Below are positions 56,584 to 64,000 of a stretch of 64,000 bases of DNA, in pieces (within the stretch, counting starts at the first letter, position 1; the number at the start of each line of letters is the position of its first letter). Origin of the DNA: Sedimenticola sp. (lineage in GTDB: Bacteria; Pseudomonadota; Gammaproteobacteria; Chromatiales; Chromatiaceae); the NCBI GenBank assembly GCA_027026755.1, contig JALVNE010000304.1, forward strand, positions 1-64,000, read 5' to 3'. Made by a program: the position numbers and the translations under genes. The notes under the pieces were generated by a model. That model worked only from the letters and a program-made list of their open reading frames with translations. It made no database searches and was not told the DNA's origin.

Positions 56584-57955
56584 GTGGATGCCTTTCATCC
56601 TGTTCGGGGTGGTGGCCCTGGTGCTCATGCTGGGCTATCCCGTGGCCTTCACCCTGGGCGGGGTGTCCCTGATTTTTGCCTGGCTGGGTGAATGGCTGGA
56701 GCTGTTCGATGATGCTTTCCTGCAGGCCCTGCCCAACCGTCTCTATGGCGTGATGACCAACGAAACCCTCATCGCTGTCCCCCTGTTCGTGTTCATGGGG
56801 GTGATGCTGGAACGCTCCAAGGTGGCGGAAAGCCTGCTGGATACCATGGCGGACCTGTTTGGCGGCCTGCGTGGCGGATTGGGGATTTCCGTGACCCTGG
56901 TGGGCATGTTGCTGGCGGCCAGCACCGGCATCGTGGGTGCCACGGTGGTGACCATGGGCCTGCTGTCCCTGCCCACCATGCTCAAGCGCCGCTACGACCC
57001 GGCAGTGGCGGCGGGCACCATTTGTGCATCCGGCACCCTGGGGCAGATCATTCCGCCCTCCATCGTGCTGGTGCTGCTCGGTGACGTGCTGTCTTCCGCT
57101 TACCAGCAGGCGCAGCTGGACATGGGAAAATGGAACCTGGAAACCGTGTCCGTGGGGGATTTGTTCGTGGGAGCGGTAATACCCGGCGTGGGACTGGTGC
57201 TGATGTACCTGCTTTACCTGCTGGGCGTGGCTGTTTTTCGCCCGCAAAAAGTCCCGCCAGCGCCCAGGAGAGAAGGAGATCAGCAATCGCTGTGGAAGCG
57301 CGTACTCACGGTGCTGATGCCGCCTTTGTTGCTCATTGTGGCTGTGCTCGGCTCCATTCTGGCGGGCGTAGCCACGCCCACCGAGGCGGCTTCCGTGGGG
57401 GCCGTGGGGGCCATGCTGCTGGCGGCCCAGCGGCGCGAACTCAGCCTGGATTCCCTGCGCGAGGTCATGCAGTCCACAGTGCAGGTCACCAGCATGGTGT
57501 TCATGATCTTCATTGGTGCGGCGGTATTCTCCCTGGTTTTCAGGGGATTTGGCGGAGACGACCGGGTGGACGAGTTGCTCACCAACCTGCCCGGCGGGGT
57601 GGTGGGCGCTGTTGCCGTGGTGATGCTGCTCATGTTCCTGCTGGGCTTCATCCTGGACTTCATCGAGATCACCTTCGTGGTGGTGCCCATCGTCGGCCCC
57701 ATCCTGCTGGCCATGGGCCTGGACCCTGTGTGGCTGGGCATCATGATTGCCATCAACCTGCAGACATCCTTTCTCACCCCGCCTTTCGGTTTTGCCCTGT
57801 TCTATCTGCGGGGCGTGGCGCCTCCGGAAGTCACCACAGGCGACATTTACAGAGGTGTGATACCATTCATCTTGATACAGCTCATCATGCTCGGCCTTCT
57901 GGCATGGTGGCCCGAGCTGGCGACTTGGTTGCCGGGCGTGGTGTATGCAGAATAA
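56576..57955 (+). CDS. dctM: TRAP transporter large permease (DctM)
   Basis: 459-residue permease with about 12 membrane helices. VPLFVFMGVMLERSKVAESLL, GATVVTMGLLSLPTMLKRRYDP, ASGTLGQIIPPSIVLVLLGDV and the C-terminal MGLDPVWLGIMIAINLQTSFLTPPFGFALFYLRG are family signatures. Together with DctQ it should import an organic acid, but no DctP binding-protein gene lies nearby. The extra loop around SSAYQQAQLDMGKWNLETVSVGD fits the mannitol/chloroaromatic type subfamily. Confidence 0.94.
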   Translation: MAEWMPFILFGVVALVLMLGYPVAFTLGGVSLIFAWLGEWLELFDDAFLQALPNRLYGVMTNETLIAVPLFVFMGVMLERSKVAESLLDTMADLFGGLRGGLGISVTLVGMLLAASTGIVGATVVTMGLLSLPTMLKRRYDPAVAAGTICASGTLGQIIPPSIVLVLLGDVLSSAYQQAQLDMGKWNLETVSVGDLFVGAVIPGVGLVLMYLLYLLGVAVFRPQKVPPAPRREGDQQSLWKRVLTVLMPPLLLIVAVLGSILAGVATPTEAASVGAVGAMLLAAQRRELSLDSLREVMQSTVQVTSMVFMIFIGAAVFSLVFRGFGGDDRVDELLTNLPGGVVGAVAVVMLLMFLLGFILDFIEITFVVVPIVGPILLAMGLDPVWLGIMIAINLQTSFLTPPFGFALFYLRGVAPPEVTTGDIYRGVIPFILIQLIMLGLLAWWPELATWLPGVVYAE

Positions 57956-58072
57956 CGGACCGTGGAGGAGTGGTCCGCATTAGCCGAACCGGTGAACCCG
58001 GTTCGGAAGGCAAGACGGTACCGCCAGGCGGATGGTTCGCAATGAATCGCCTGGTCACTGGTCTGCCAATGC

Positions 58073-58239
58073 TTAGCAGGATGTTGAAAAAGTCCTAGCA
58101 TGGACTTTTTCAACCGCGGAAGCGGAAAACGCGGTTTCTCGCTTCCTTCATTTTCAATGGCTAACAGCCATTGATGGGTGGCACATCCTTGTGCCATACA
58201 CAGTCTGGCGAAAAACGGTGTTTTTCAACAGCCTGCTAA
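58073..58239. repeat. Composite inverted-repeat element (E4) with a row of hairpins
   Basis: Fills most of the gene-free stretch 57956-58276. Outer arms TTAGCAGGATGTTGAAAAA (58073-58091) and its inverse (58221-58239) differ at one base. Inside are a perfect 13-bp hairpin GTTGAAAAAGTCC/GGACTTTTTCAAC (58083-58114), GGAAGCG/CGCTTCC, CAATGGCT/AGCCATTG, GGCACA/TGTGCC and GAAAAAC/GTTTTTC. The left arm can pair either with the far arm or locally. It lies just before the tetraheme cytochrome gene. Confidence 0.75.
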
Positions 58240-58276
58240 TGAATCAATAACTATATCTGAAAAAGGGGGGATTGCC

Positions 58277-58831
58277 GTGGCACAACGTATTAGCCTGGGT
58301 CTGGCCATAGTCATATTCATCGCGGGCGTCATTTTTACGGGCCTGTTCAACATGGGATTGGCTTATACCAATCAGATGGAGTTCTGCACGTCTTGTCACT
58401 CCATGAAAGTCAATCTGGAAGAATACAAGGAGACGGTACATTACAAGAGTGCTTCCGGGGTGCGCGCGGTTTGCGCTGACTGTCATGTGCCCAAAGCTTT
58501 CGTTCCCAAGATGGTGGCCAAGGTGCTGGCCTACAAAGACGTGCTGCATGAGATTCTGGGCACCCTGGATACCAAGGAAAAGTATGAAGCACATCGTTGG
58601 GAAATGGCCAATGAAGTGTGGGAGAAGATGAAGTCCACGGACTCCCGGGAGTGCCGTTCCTGTCATAAATGGGATGCCATGGACCTGGCCGAGCAGGATC
58701 GCAGTGCCCGCAAACGCCATGGCCGGGCACGGGATGAAGGCAAGACCTGCATCGATTGCCACAAGGGCATCGCCCACGAAGAACCGGATGAGCCGGAAGA
58801 AGACGATGAGGAAGCAGGCCAGGAGGGCTGA
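58277..58831 (+). CDS. NapC/NirT-family tetraheme cytochrome c
   Basis: 184-residue membrane-anchored quinol dehydrogenase. One N-terminal helix (LGLAIVIFIAGVIFTGLFNMGL) is followed by four CXXCH motifs at residues 37, 66, 126 and 158 (CTSCH, CADCH, CRSCH, CIDCH) and an acidic tail (EPDEPEEDDEEAGQEG). It matches the NapC/NirT/TorC/CymA type that passes electrons from quinol to periplasmic partners. Length and WEMANEVWEKMKSTDSRECRSCH are typical. GTG 58277 has AGGGGGG six bases upstream. No nitrate or nitrite reductase genes are adjacent. Confidence 0.95.
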   Translation: MAQRISLGLAIVIFIAGVIFTGLFNMGLAYTNQMEFCTSCHSMKVNLEEYKETVHYKSASGVRAVCADCHVPKAFVPKMVAKVLAYKDVLHEILGTLDTKEKYEAHRWEMANEVWEKMKSTDSRECRSCHKWDAMDLAEQDRSARKRHGRARDEGKTCIDCHKGIAHEEPDEPEEDDEEAGQEG

Positions 58832-58836
58832 CGGCA

Positions 58837-59811
58837 ATGGTCATGAATTACAGAACGAGATTGCAGATGAATATCCGGATAATTTTGGGAAGCCTGTTGC
58901 TGCTGATGTCTTTTTCCCTGTTTGCCGGCGATCCCGAGCTGGACAGGGAACTCCGGCTGGCGGCCATCGTGGATGATGTGGAGGCCATCGAGAAACTGCT
59001 GGCCAAAGGCGCGGACGTGAACAGCGCCAACAAATACGGCAAGACGGCCCTGATGATGGCGGCGGAGAACGGTAACCTGGCAGCGACCTCGATTCTGCTA
59101 GCCCATGGCGCCGATGTGAACCGCAGGACGGTGGCGGGCTGCACGGCCCTGACCCTGGCGGCGGAGAATGATGAACCTGAGATAACAGCCTTGCTCATCG
59201 AGCGCGGCGCGGACCTGAATGCCCGTACCCGTGCTGGGACCACGGCCCTGCTGCTGGCGGCCCGTTATGGCATCGATGACATGGTGGAACAGCTCCTGTT
59301 TCGCGGCGCCAACCCCAATGACAGGGACAAGGAGGCACGCACCCCCCTGATGCTGGCGGCTGCCCATGGTCATGCCAAGACGGTGGATTTGTTGCTCAAA
59401 CATGGTGCCAAGGTGAACCTGGCGGACAAGAAGGGCAAGACCGCCCTCATGTATGCCGTCGAGTCCGGTAACAACATGGACCTGGTCAAGGCGCTGGTGG
59501 AAGCAGGTGAAGATGTCAATGCCAGGTCCAAGGATGGTGCCACGCCCCTGATCTGGGCGGCAGGCAGCGGAAACGCCCAGGCCGTGGCTTATCTGCTGCA
59601 GCATGGTGCGGACATCAACGCCCAGGACAATGATGGCGCCACGGCGCTACTGGAAGCCGTGGACGTCAGAGAGCCGGAAGTGGTCAAGGAGCTGATCAGC
59701 CGGGGGGCGGATCTTTCCATCAGAAACAAGGAAGGCAAAACGGTGAAGGATATTGCCCGGGGATACCGAGACCAGCGGTGTATCAAGATACTGGAAGGTG
59801 CGAATCCCTGA
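58837..59811 (+). CDS. Exported ankyrin-repeat protein
   Basis: 324 residues: a signal peptide (MNIRIILGSLLLLMSFSLFAGD region) and about eight ankyrin repeats (e.g. NKYGKTALMMAAENGNLAATS, GTTALLLAARYGIDDMVEQL, GATPLIWAAGSGNAQAVAYL) filling residues ~35-310. It is probably a periplasmic or surface binding protein. ATG 58837 lies 10 bases after AGGAGG; ATG 58867 would give a tidier signal peptide. It begins five bases after the tetraheme cytochrome gene, so the two are likely cotranscribed. Confidence 0.9.
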   Translation: MVMNYRTRLQMNIRIILGSLLLLMSFSLFAGDPELDRELRLAAIVDDVEAIEKLLAKGADVNSANKYGKTALMMAAENGNLAATSILLAHGADVNRRTVAGCTALTLAAENDEPEITALLIERGADLNARTRAGTTALLLAARYGIDDMVEQLLFRGANPNDRDKEARTPLMLAAAHGHAKTVDLLLKHGAKVNLADKKGKTALMYAVESGNNMDLVKALVEAGEDVNARSKDGATPLIWAAGSGNAQAVAYLLQHGADINAQDNDGATALLEAVDVREPEVVKELISRGADLSIRNKEGKTVKDIARGYRDQRCIKILEGANP

Positions 59812-59841
59812 GCTGCGGGGCTTCCTAGCAGCGATATCGAA

Positions 59842-59869
59842 ACAAAGCGCCCGGAAACGGGCGCTTTGT
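59842..59869. terminator. Bidirectional terminator between convergent genes
   Basis: ACAAAGCGCCCG, loop GAAA, CGGGCGCTTTGT: a perfect 12-bp stem with a GNRA-type loop and A/T flanks, located between the ankyrin gene and the convergent diheme cytochrome gene. Confidence 0.85.
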
Positions 59870-59894
59870 CATTGGAGGATGATGAACAGGGAAC

Positions 59895-60662
59895 TCAGCG
59901 GATCCTCATGGGCCGCCAGCTGCGGTCGAATCCGTCGAAATCGTGGTTTCGCCAGCCTCTGGGGGCTACGTTTTTCGGCTTCAGGCTTGCCACGTAGGAG
60001 AGTACGGCCACCTGTTCCCGCGGCGTGAAATTCTTTATCTGCTTGATCATTTTTTCATCGCCATTGCGCCGCCTGCCATTGCGTATCCAATTGAACTGGC
60101 GCGTGAGATAGCTGTAATGCTGTCCCTGGATGCGTGGCACATGTTCTTCCGGATCGCCTTCTCCATTCTCTCCGTGACAATCAGCGCACATCTCGTCATA
60201 GATGCGCTTGCCCTCCGCCAGATGCAGGGAAAAGCCCTGTTCGTTGTTTGGCGTCATGGGCAGGCTTGCCACATAGGCGGCCACGTCCGCGATATCCTGC
60301 GGGCCTCCCAGGGCCCGGCGCGATGAAAAGGCGCGCATGATGGGGTTGTCCCTGTTGCCCGCACGGAAATCGGCGAGCTGCTTGATGATGACGTTCTTCA
60401 GCTGTCCGGCAATCTGCGGGTAACCGCTGCCGGGAACGCCCCATCCCTCGGGACCGTGACAGGTGATACAGCTCGCCTTGTACAATTTCTTGCCGTTCTC
60501 CACGTCAGGGGTGAGCTTGATTGCTGCTTCGAATTCATCAGGGTCGGTATTCACGGCCAGGGAAGGAGCGGCAAGCCCCATGGTGACTGCTCCCGCCAAC
60601 AGGCTGTAAGTGATTTTTCCCTTGCGGGAGGAAACGAATAGGTTGAGTATGCTTCTGCTCAT
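59895..60662 (-). CDS. Diheme cytochrome c (c4-like), exported
   Basis: 255 residues with an N-terminal signal (SLLAGAVTMGLAAPSLA) and two cytochrome domains, hemes CITCH at 65-69 and CADCH at 159-163. Met ligands are likely in NPIMRAF and EKMIKQIK. The layout matches cytochrome c4-type diheme carriers that connect the bc1 complex or quinol oxidisers to terminal reductases. Its C terminus (PRGWRNHDFDGFDRSWRPMRIR) is a basic extension. It is convergent with the ankyrin gene. Confidence 0.9.
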   Translation of the reverse strand: MSRSILNLFVSSRKGKITYSLLAGAVTMGLAAPSLAVNTDPDEFEAAIKLTPDVENGKKLYKASCITCHGPEGWGVPGSGYPQIAGQLKNVIIKQLADFRAGNRDNPIMRAFSSRRALGGPQDIADVAAYVASLPMTPNNEQGFSLHLAEGKRIYDEMCADCHGENGEGDPEEHVPRIQGQHYSYLTRQFNWIRNGRRRNGDEKMIKQIKNFTPREQVAVLSYVASLKPKNVAPRGWRNHDFDGFDRSWRPMRIR

Positions 60663-60769
60663 GGCTTGTATCCTGAGTGTTCCGCTTTATTGTTGGTCAG
60701 AAAATCCGGGCACCGGCAAAGCGACCGGGTTCCATGGCTGGAATATCCGCGGAGTTATTAATTTATTAC

Positions 60770-60955
60770 CCGGCAACCAAATATATCGTCCTCAGTCGTC
60801 CTGTCTGCGCGGGTGGCAAGGCATCTACGCGCCGTCGTGAGTCATTCTGCAGCAAGTGTTGATAACGGCGTCCACCCGCACAGACAGGGCGGCTTGTCTT
60901 GTTATCGATTTGTCAACTGCTTCAAACGGGACGACATATTTGGTTGCCGGAATAA
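60770..60955. repeat. Composite inverted-repeat element (E5)
   Basis: Part of the gene-free stretch 60663-61553. Outer arms CCGGCAACCAAATATATCGTC (60770-60790) and the inverse at 60930-60950 differ at one of 21 positions. Inner arms CCTGTCTGCGCGGGTGG (60800-60816) and its inverse (60872-60888) also differ at one. Its right half matches repeat E3 at 17075-17325 and its end motif matches E2. The rest of the stretch is AT-rich leader DNA without a supported gene. Confidence 0.7.
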
Positions 60956-61271
60956 TAGTTTCGGCCGGAGAAACCTCCAGTTCCGGGACAGCCAGATCAG
61001 GTGAATGGGCTCTGCTGCACGGAATGGGGTTTGGTGTTCCGGGCCAACAGACACAGTCGGTTTTCACCTTTATCCTGGTTGTTGTTTTTCTGCTGGGATA
61101 TACGATACCGCCTTCATACCCATTTTAACAACCTATAATATCCACTGGTGATTGTATTTGACTCAAGTCATGTGCCTTCCTGCCAGGTAATATCGCCGGG
61201 CGCGAGGATATCCGCAATGGAAAATCATAATTTAATTATTATGTAATATGCTAACATATTGTTTTTTAAAG

Positions 61272-61277
61272 TATAAT
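61272..61277 (+). promoter_or_regulatory. Candidate -10 element (TATAAT) upstream of the multiheme gene
   Basis: A perfect TATAAT lies in an AT-rich block (61210-61285) about 280 bases before the multiheme gene. There is no good -35 hexamer at the usual spacing. It would give a long 5' leader containing a possible GCCGCC/GGTGGC hairpin near 61370-61393. Confidence 0.35.
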
Positions 61278-61553
61278 TTTCTTGATCTGAGAGGGGGCTG
61301 GTGCTATTCTTCAAACCATGCCTTCGCATAAGAGTTACAGATGTACCAAAGGAGGCGAATTTGGAGGGGGGTGCCGCCAGCGGACGGTGGCATCAAAATT
61401 CGATAAACACGGGAACCTTTAGAATTATATCGTCCATCCCGACCTGCCGGCCCTGAGGGGGTTTTGATAGCGGTTCCCTGGTGAATCGTCTGTGCAGGCG
61501 GTGGAATTTCTCAGGGATCTCCCGATAACAGCCCGATAACAGGGGGTTATATT

Positions 61554-64000
61554 ATGAGAAAAGCCTTGTCCACAGCTATTGTTACTGCATTGGCAGTTGG
61601 TGCCTGTACGACTCAGCAAGAAGTTGCTGAGAAAGCGCCTGCAAAAGCTGCCGAATCACATGCAAAAGCTGTATCCGTAGGGCCCAAGATGTATGGTGGT
61701 CCGGAAGTCGCGGCGGATACCAGCAAACCCAAGAACGATTACAACATCACCATCAACTACGAGCTGGGTATGCACTGTACCGGCTTTGATTTCACTTATT
61801 GCTGTGTGCTGCCGCCCTACAACTCGGTGCAGTCCCAGGTCATCAAGACCGCAACCGGTAAGAAGAAATATCCTGAACTGCTGGAAGCTGACGAAAAAGA
61901 CCCCACGGTGGTTGTTGACGGCAAGAAGCGTTTCAAGCTGGCCTATGGTTTTGTTGACAATACTTATTCCGAAGGCAACAAGCTCAAGTACTGGGACGTG
62001 CCTTATGACGTAAATGGCAACGGCAAGTACGACAAAGATGAAAGCGTTGCCAATGCCTACTGGACGCATTTGTACGTCTATAAGGATTTGAAAGGCACCA
62101 ATCCCAAGGGTACCAGCGCCGACAAGGAAAAACTGTTTGTCGGTCTGCAGGTTCCCGTACCCCGGGACAACGGCCCGGCTGGCGCTGCCGCGCCCAGTCC
62201 CATGAGTGGCGGTCACCTGCATTACACGGGTGAGAAAGGCACCATCGTTTATACCAAGTCTCCCGTGTTGGACAATGTGCCCATCGTGCTGACCAACCCC
62301 GGTATTTGGGATGCCTTGGGCCTGCCGCTGACGCCCTTCAATGATCGTACCGCGGCCAAGGATCTGCTCACCCTGGTGGAGAGTGATATCCAGCCCTTCC
62401 AGGAAAACTGGGTAAGCTTGGTGGATGCCGATACCGGCAAGCCCGTGCTGGACAGCCACAGCGGCAAGCCCATCACTTTCGTGGGCACCAACCCCATCGA
62501 CATTCCCAACTGCTCCAACTGTCACGCCAACGAAACGGCCAATGGCAAGAAGTACAACCTGTACAAGCAGGAGCGGGCCTTCTGGAAAGGTTTGGGCGCG
62601 TCCGACTGGATTGCCGATCTGAAAGCGACCTCCGTTTCCATCCTGGAGATGCATGACGATCACAATGGCACGGACTTCATGAAGAACTATGACCCCAACA
62701 GCCGGGCCACGATGAACCGTCTGGGCCGTGATCCCGTACTCTGTCAGAAGTGTCACGCGGATAACGTCATTGGCGTGCTGGCTTCCGCCAAGCACAAGAA
62801 CAAGGAAGGCAAGGAAGTACAGGTGCCAGCACTGACAGAGGCCATTCATACGGTTCACCAGACCAAGAAGCCTCTGGCTGATTCTCAGGGCCGTAGTGGC
62901 GCCTGCCAGGGCTGCCACCCTGCGCACCGTTATGACCGCAACATGGACAATTATCCCATCACGCCGGATGGTAAGAATGCCTATGCCGACGCGGACAACC
63001 GGGATGCTTCCGGCGGCTGCTATGTGGGCCGTGACGTACACTCCAACCCCAACAAGGACAAGGACGGCGTGGAAACCGACGAGCATCTGAATGCCATCGG
63101 TAAATGGCTGCAAACCAATGTCTCCCAGATCGGCAACGGCAAGGGCGGCAAGGGTCTGTGGTGCACCAACTGCCACAACCAGCTGTCCCGGGAGCTGTAT
63201 CAGCGTGACAACCTGAAGAACGCCTTTGCCCAGACTGGCGATACCATCCGCAACAAGTCTCTGGATGAGATTGCCAAAGCCATTGGTGTAAGCAAGCAGG
63301 AACTCATCGACAAGTACATCGATCCCAAAGTGGTGCTGGATTCCAAGGGGCATGACACCCCGGGTAAATCCGGTATCCTGCTGACTTGGGCCAAGAAGCG
63401 TACCGTGCCCGATATCGCGGTCATTGCGCTCAAGGGCAACGGCCCCATGGTGAGCAAGGACGAAGATGGTGACATCAACGTGGTACCCCTGTCCGCCAAC
63501 CCCGCCGTGGATATCGCCAGCTTGAAGCTGCCCAAGGGTGCTACCGGTGCGGCTGCTGTTCCCTACGAAGCCGCAACCCATGGCCGCGACTACTGGCTGT
63601 CAGCTGGGGCGCCGCACTGCGCGGACTGCCACGAAGCGCCTTTCGTGGAAGGTCAGGGTGGCGTGGCATTCCCCATCAACCAGCCTGGCAAGTACAGCCT
63701 GATGCGTTACTCCAAGGGTCATGCTGGCCTGGCCTGTCAGGCCTGCCACCAGTCCATCCATGGTCTGTATCCGGTCAAGAATACGGCCGATACCACCACT
63801 TACAAGCAGGCACCGCAATACAACCCGGATGGTTCTCATGGACCCTTCCGCTGCGCGGCTTGTCATGAGGTGAACGAGAAGGGCGTGCCCTTCCTGGCCA
63901 AGAAGGATGATGACTACAAGTGGAAAGGTCGCTATATCTCTGAGGATTATGACGCCGCTGTAGCCTGGATGCACGCAACTGCACCGGATCTGGGCGGCAA
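61554..64000 (+). CDS. Multiheme c-type cytochrome lipoprotein (3' end outside window)
   Basis: 815 complete codons are in the window with no stop. The signal ends AVGACTTQQ, giving a lipid-anchored Cys 18. Seven CXXCH motifs are visible at residues 320, 397, 451, 537, 689, 728 and 767; more may follow. The N-terminal ~300 residues have no heme but contain YELGMHCTGFDFTYCCVLPP, a conserved-looking Cys-rich block, and DVNGNGKYDKDE, a calcium-type loop. The lipoprotein could place hemes on the outer membrane for extracellular or interprotein electron transfer. AGGGGG is seven bases before the ATG. I do not recognise a named family. Confidence 0.85.
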   Translation, partial: MRKALSTAIVTALAVGACTTQQEVAEKAPAKAAESHAKAVSVGPKMYGGPEVAADTSKPKNDYNITINYELGMHCTGFDFTYCCVLPPYNSVQSQVIKTATGKKKYPELLEADEKDPTVVVDGKKRFKLAYGFVDNTYSEGNKLKYWDVPYDVNGNGKYDKDESVANAYWTHLYVYKDLKGTNPKGTSADKEKLFVGLQVPVPRDNGPAGAAAPSPMSGGHLHYTGEKGTIVYTKSPVLDNVPIVLTNPGIWDALGLPLTPFNDRTAAKDLLTLVESDIQPFQENWVSLVDADTGKPVLDSHSGKPITFVGTNPIDIPNCSNCHANETANGKKYNLYKQERAFWKGLGASDWIADLKATSVSILEMHDDHNGTDFMKNYDPNSRATMNRLGRDPVLCQKCHADNVIGVLASAKHKNKEGKEVQVPALTEAIHTVHQTKKPLADSQGRSGACQGCHPAHRYDRNMDNYPITPDGKNAYADADNRDASGGCYVGRDVHSNPNKDKDGVETDEHLNAIGKWLQTNVSQIGNGKGGKGLWCTNCHNQLSRELYQRDNLKNAFAQTGDTIRNKSLDEIAKAIGVSKQELIDKYIDPKVVLDSKGHDTPGKSGILLTWAKKRTVPDIAVIALKGNGPMVSKDEDGDINVVPLSANPAVDIASLKLPKGATGAAAVPYEAATHGRDYWLSAGAPHCADCHEAPFVEGQGGVAFPINQPGKYSLMRYSKGHAGLACQACHQSIHGLYPVKNTADTTTYKQAPQYNPDGSHGPFRCAACHEVNEKGVPFLAKKDDDYKWKGRYISEDYDAAVAWMHATAPDLGG

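Noticed and set aside
61656-63581. 641-codon minus-strand open frame opposite the multiheme cytochrome gene
   Set aside because: It is antisense to a gene with seven in-frame CXXCH motifs and a signal peptide; its translation is low-complexity Val/Gly/His and shows no domains. The length results from GC-rich codon bias.

Overview
The window looks like a chromosomal segment of a GC-rich, respiring gammaproteobacterium, probably a sulfur-oxidising or Chromatiales-like lineage. The evidence is the gene order his-degS/algW-nif3-petABC-sspAB (a gammaproteobacterial arrangement), FetAB, TrmB, ThiSG, a complete bc1 complex, a DsrC/TusE-family protein, and several c-type cytochromes including tetraheme and at least heptaheme forms. 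The lineage is inferred from gene content only; there is no rRNA in the window.

Region 1 (1-18300, housekeeping): the end of hisD, hisC, a membrane-anchored degenerate histidine phosphatase, a DUF2238 membrane protein, a DegS/AlgW protease, Nif3, petABC, sspAB, a DUF3301 protein, a macro-domain protein, a small exported protein, fetAB, a cysteine-less DsrC-like protein, trmB, thiG, thiS, a long-chain acyl-CoA synthetase, tRNA-Gly(CCC), tRNA-Met(CAT) and a HigBA-type toxin-antitoxin pair. Intergenic gaps here carry REP pairs and long composite inverted-repeat elements.

Region 2 (18300-52100, cell surface and secretion): amtB is followed by a long, mostly overlapping gene run. It begins with a WbpL-like glycosyl-phosphate transferase and a WbpM-like 4,6-dehydratase, then gspE and gspF, an AT-rich toxin-antitoxin pair, gspGHIJKLM, a GspC/N-like gene and gspD: a type II secretion system translationally coupled to glycan precursor genes. 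After it come a lipoprotein, two exported proteins with strong terminators, a parvulin-type isomerase, a Wzm/Wzt-like polysaccharide exporter, an unusual glycosyltransferase-like protein, a sulfotransferase, a GT2-GT4 fusion, an exported repeat protein, an exported protein with an S74 auto-processing chaperone domain, an acyltransferase, a GT2 enzyme, an epimerase, and two paralogous membrane coiled-coil proteins. Together these suggest a locus that builds, decorates and exports surface glycans and secretes proteins.

Region 3 (52300-64000, redox and transport): a monoheme cytochrome with an Ala/Pro linker, Rep helicase, a LOG-family protein, a DUF2782 protein, TRAP permeases DctQ and DctM without a binding protein, a NapC/NirT tetraheme cytochrome, an exported ankyrin-repeat protein, a diheme c4-like cytochrome, and the start of a large lipoprotein with seven CXXCH motifs inside the window. 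The multiheme proteins suggest electron traffic from the quinone pool through the periplasm to the outer membrane.

The most unusual features are a set of 175-280 bp composite inverted repeats (two related loci share internal sequence), a perfect 35-bp palindrome embedded in a pseudopilin leader, a toxin frame with no standard start codon, a histidine phosphatase lacking its catalytic His, a histone-like insert in the secretin, and the multiheme lipoprotein.
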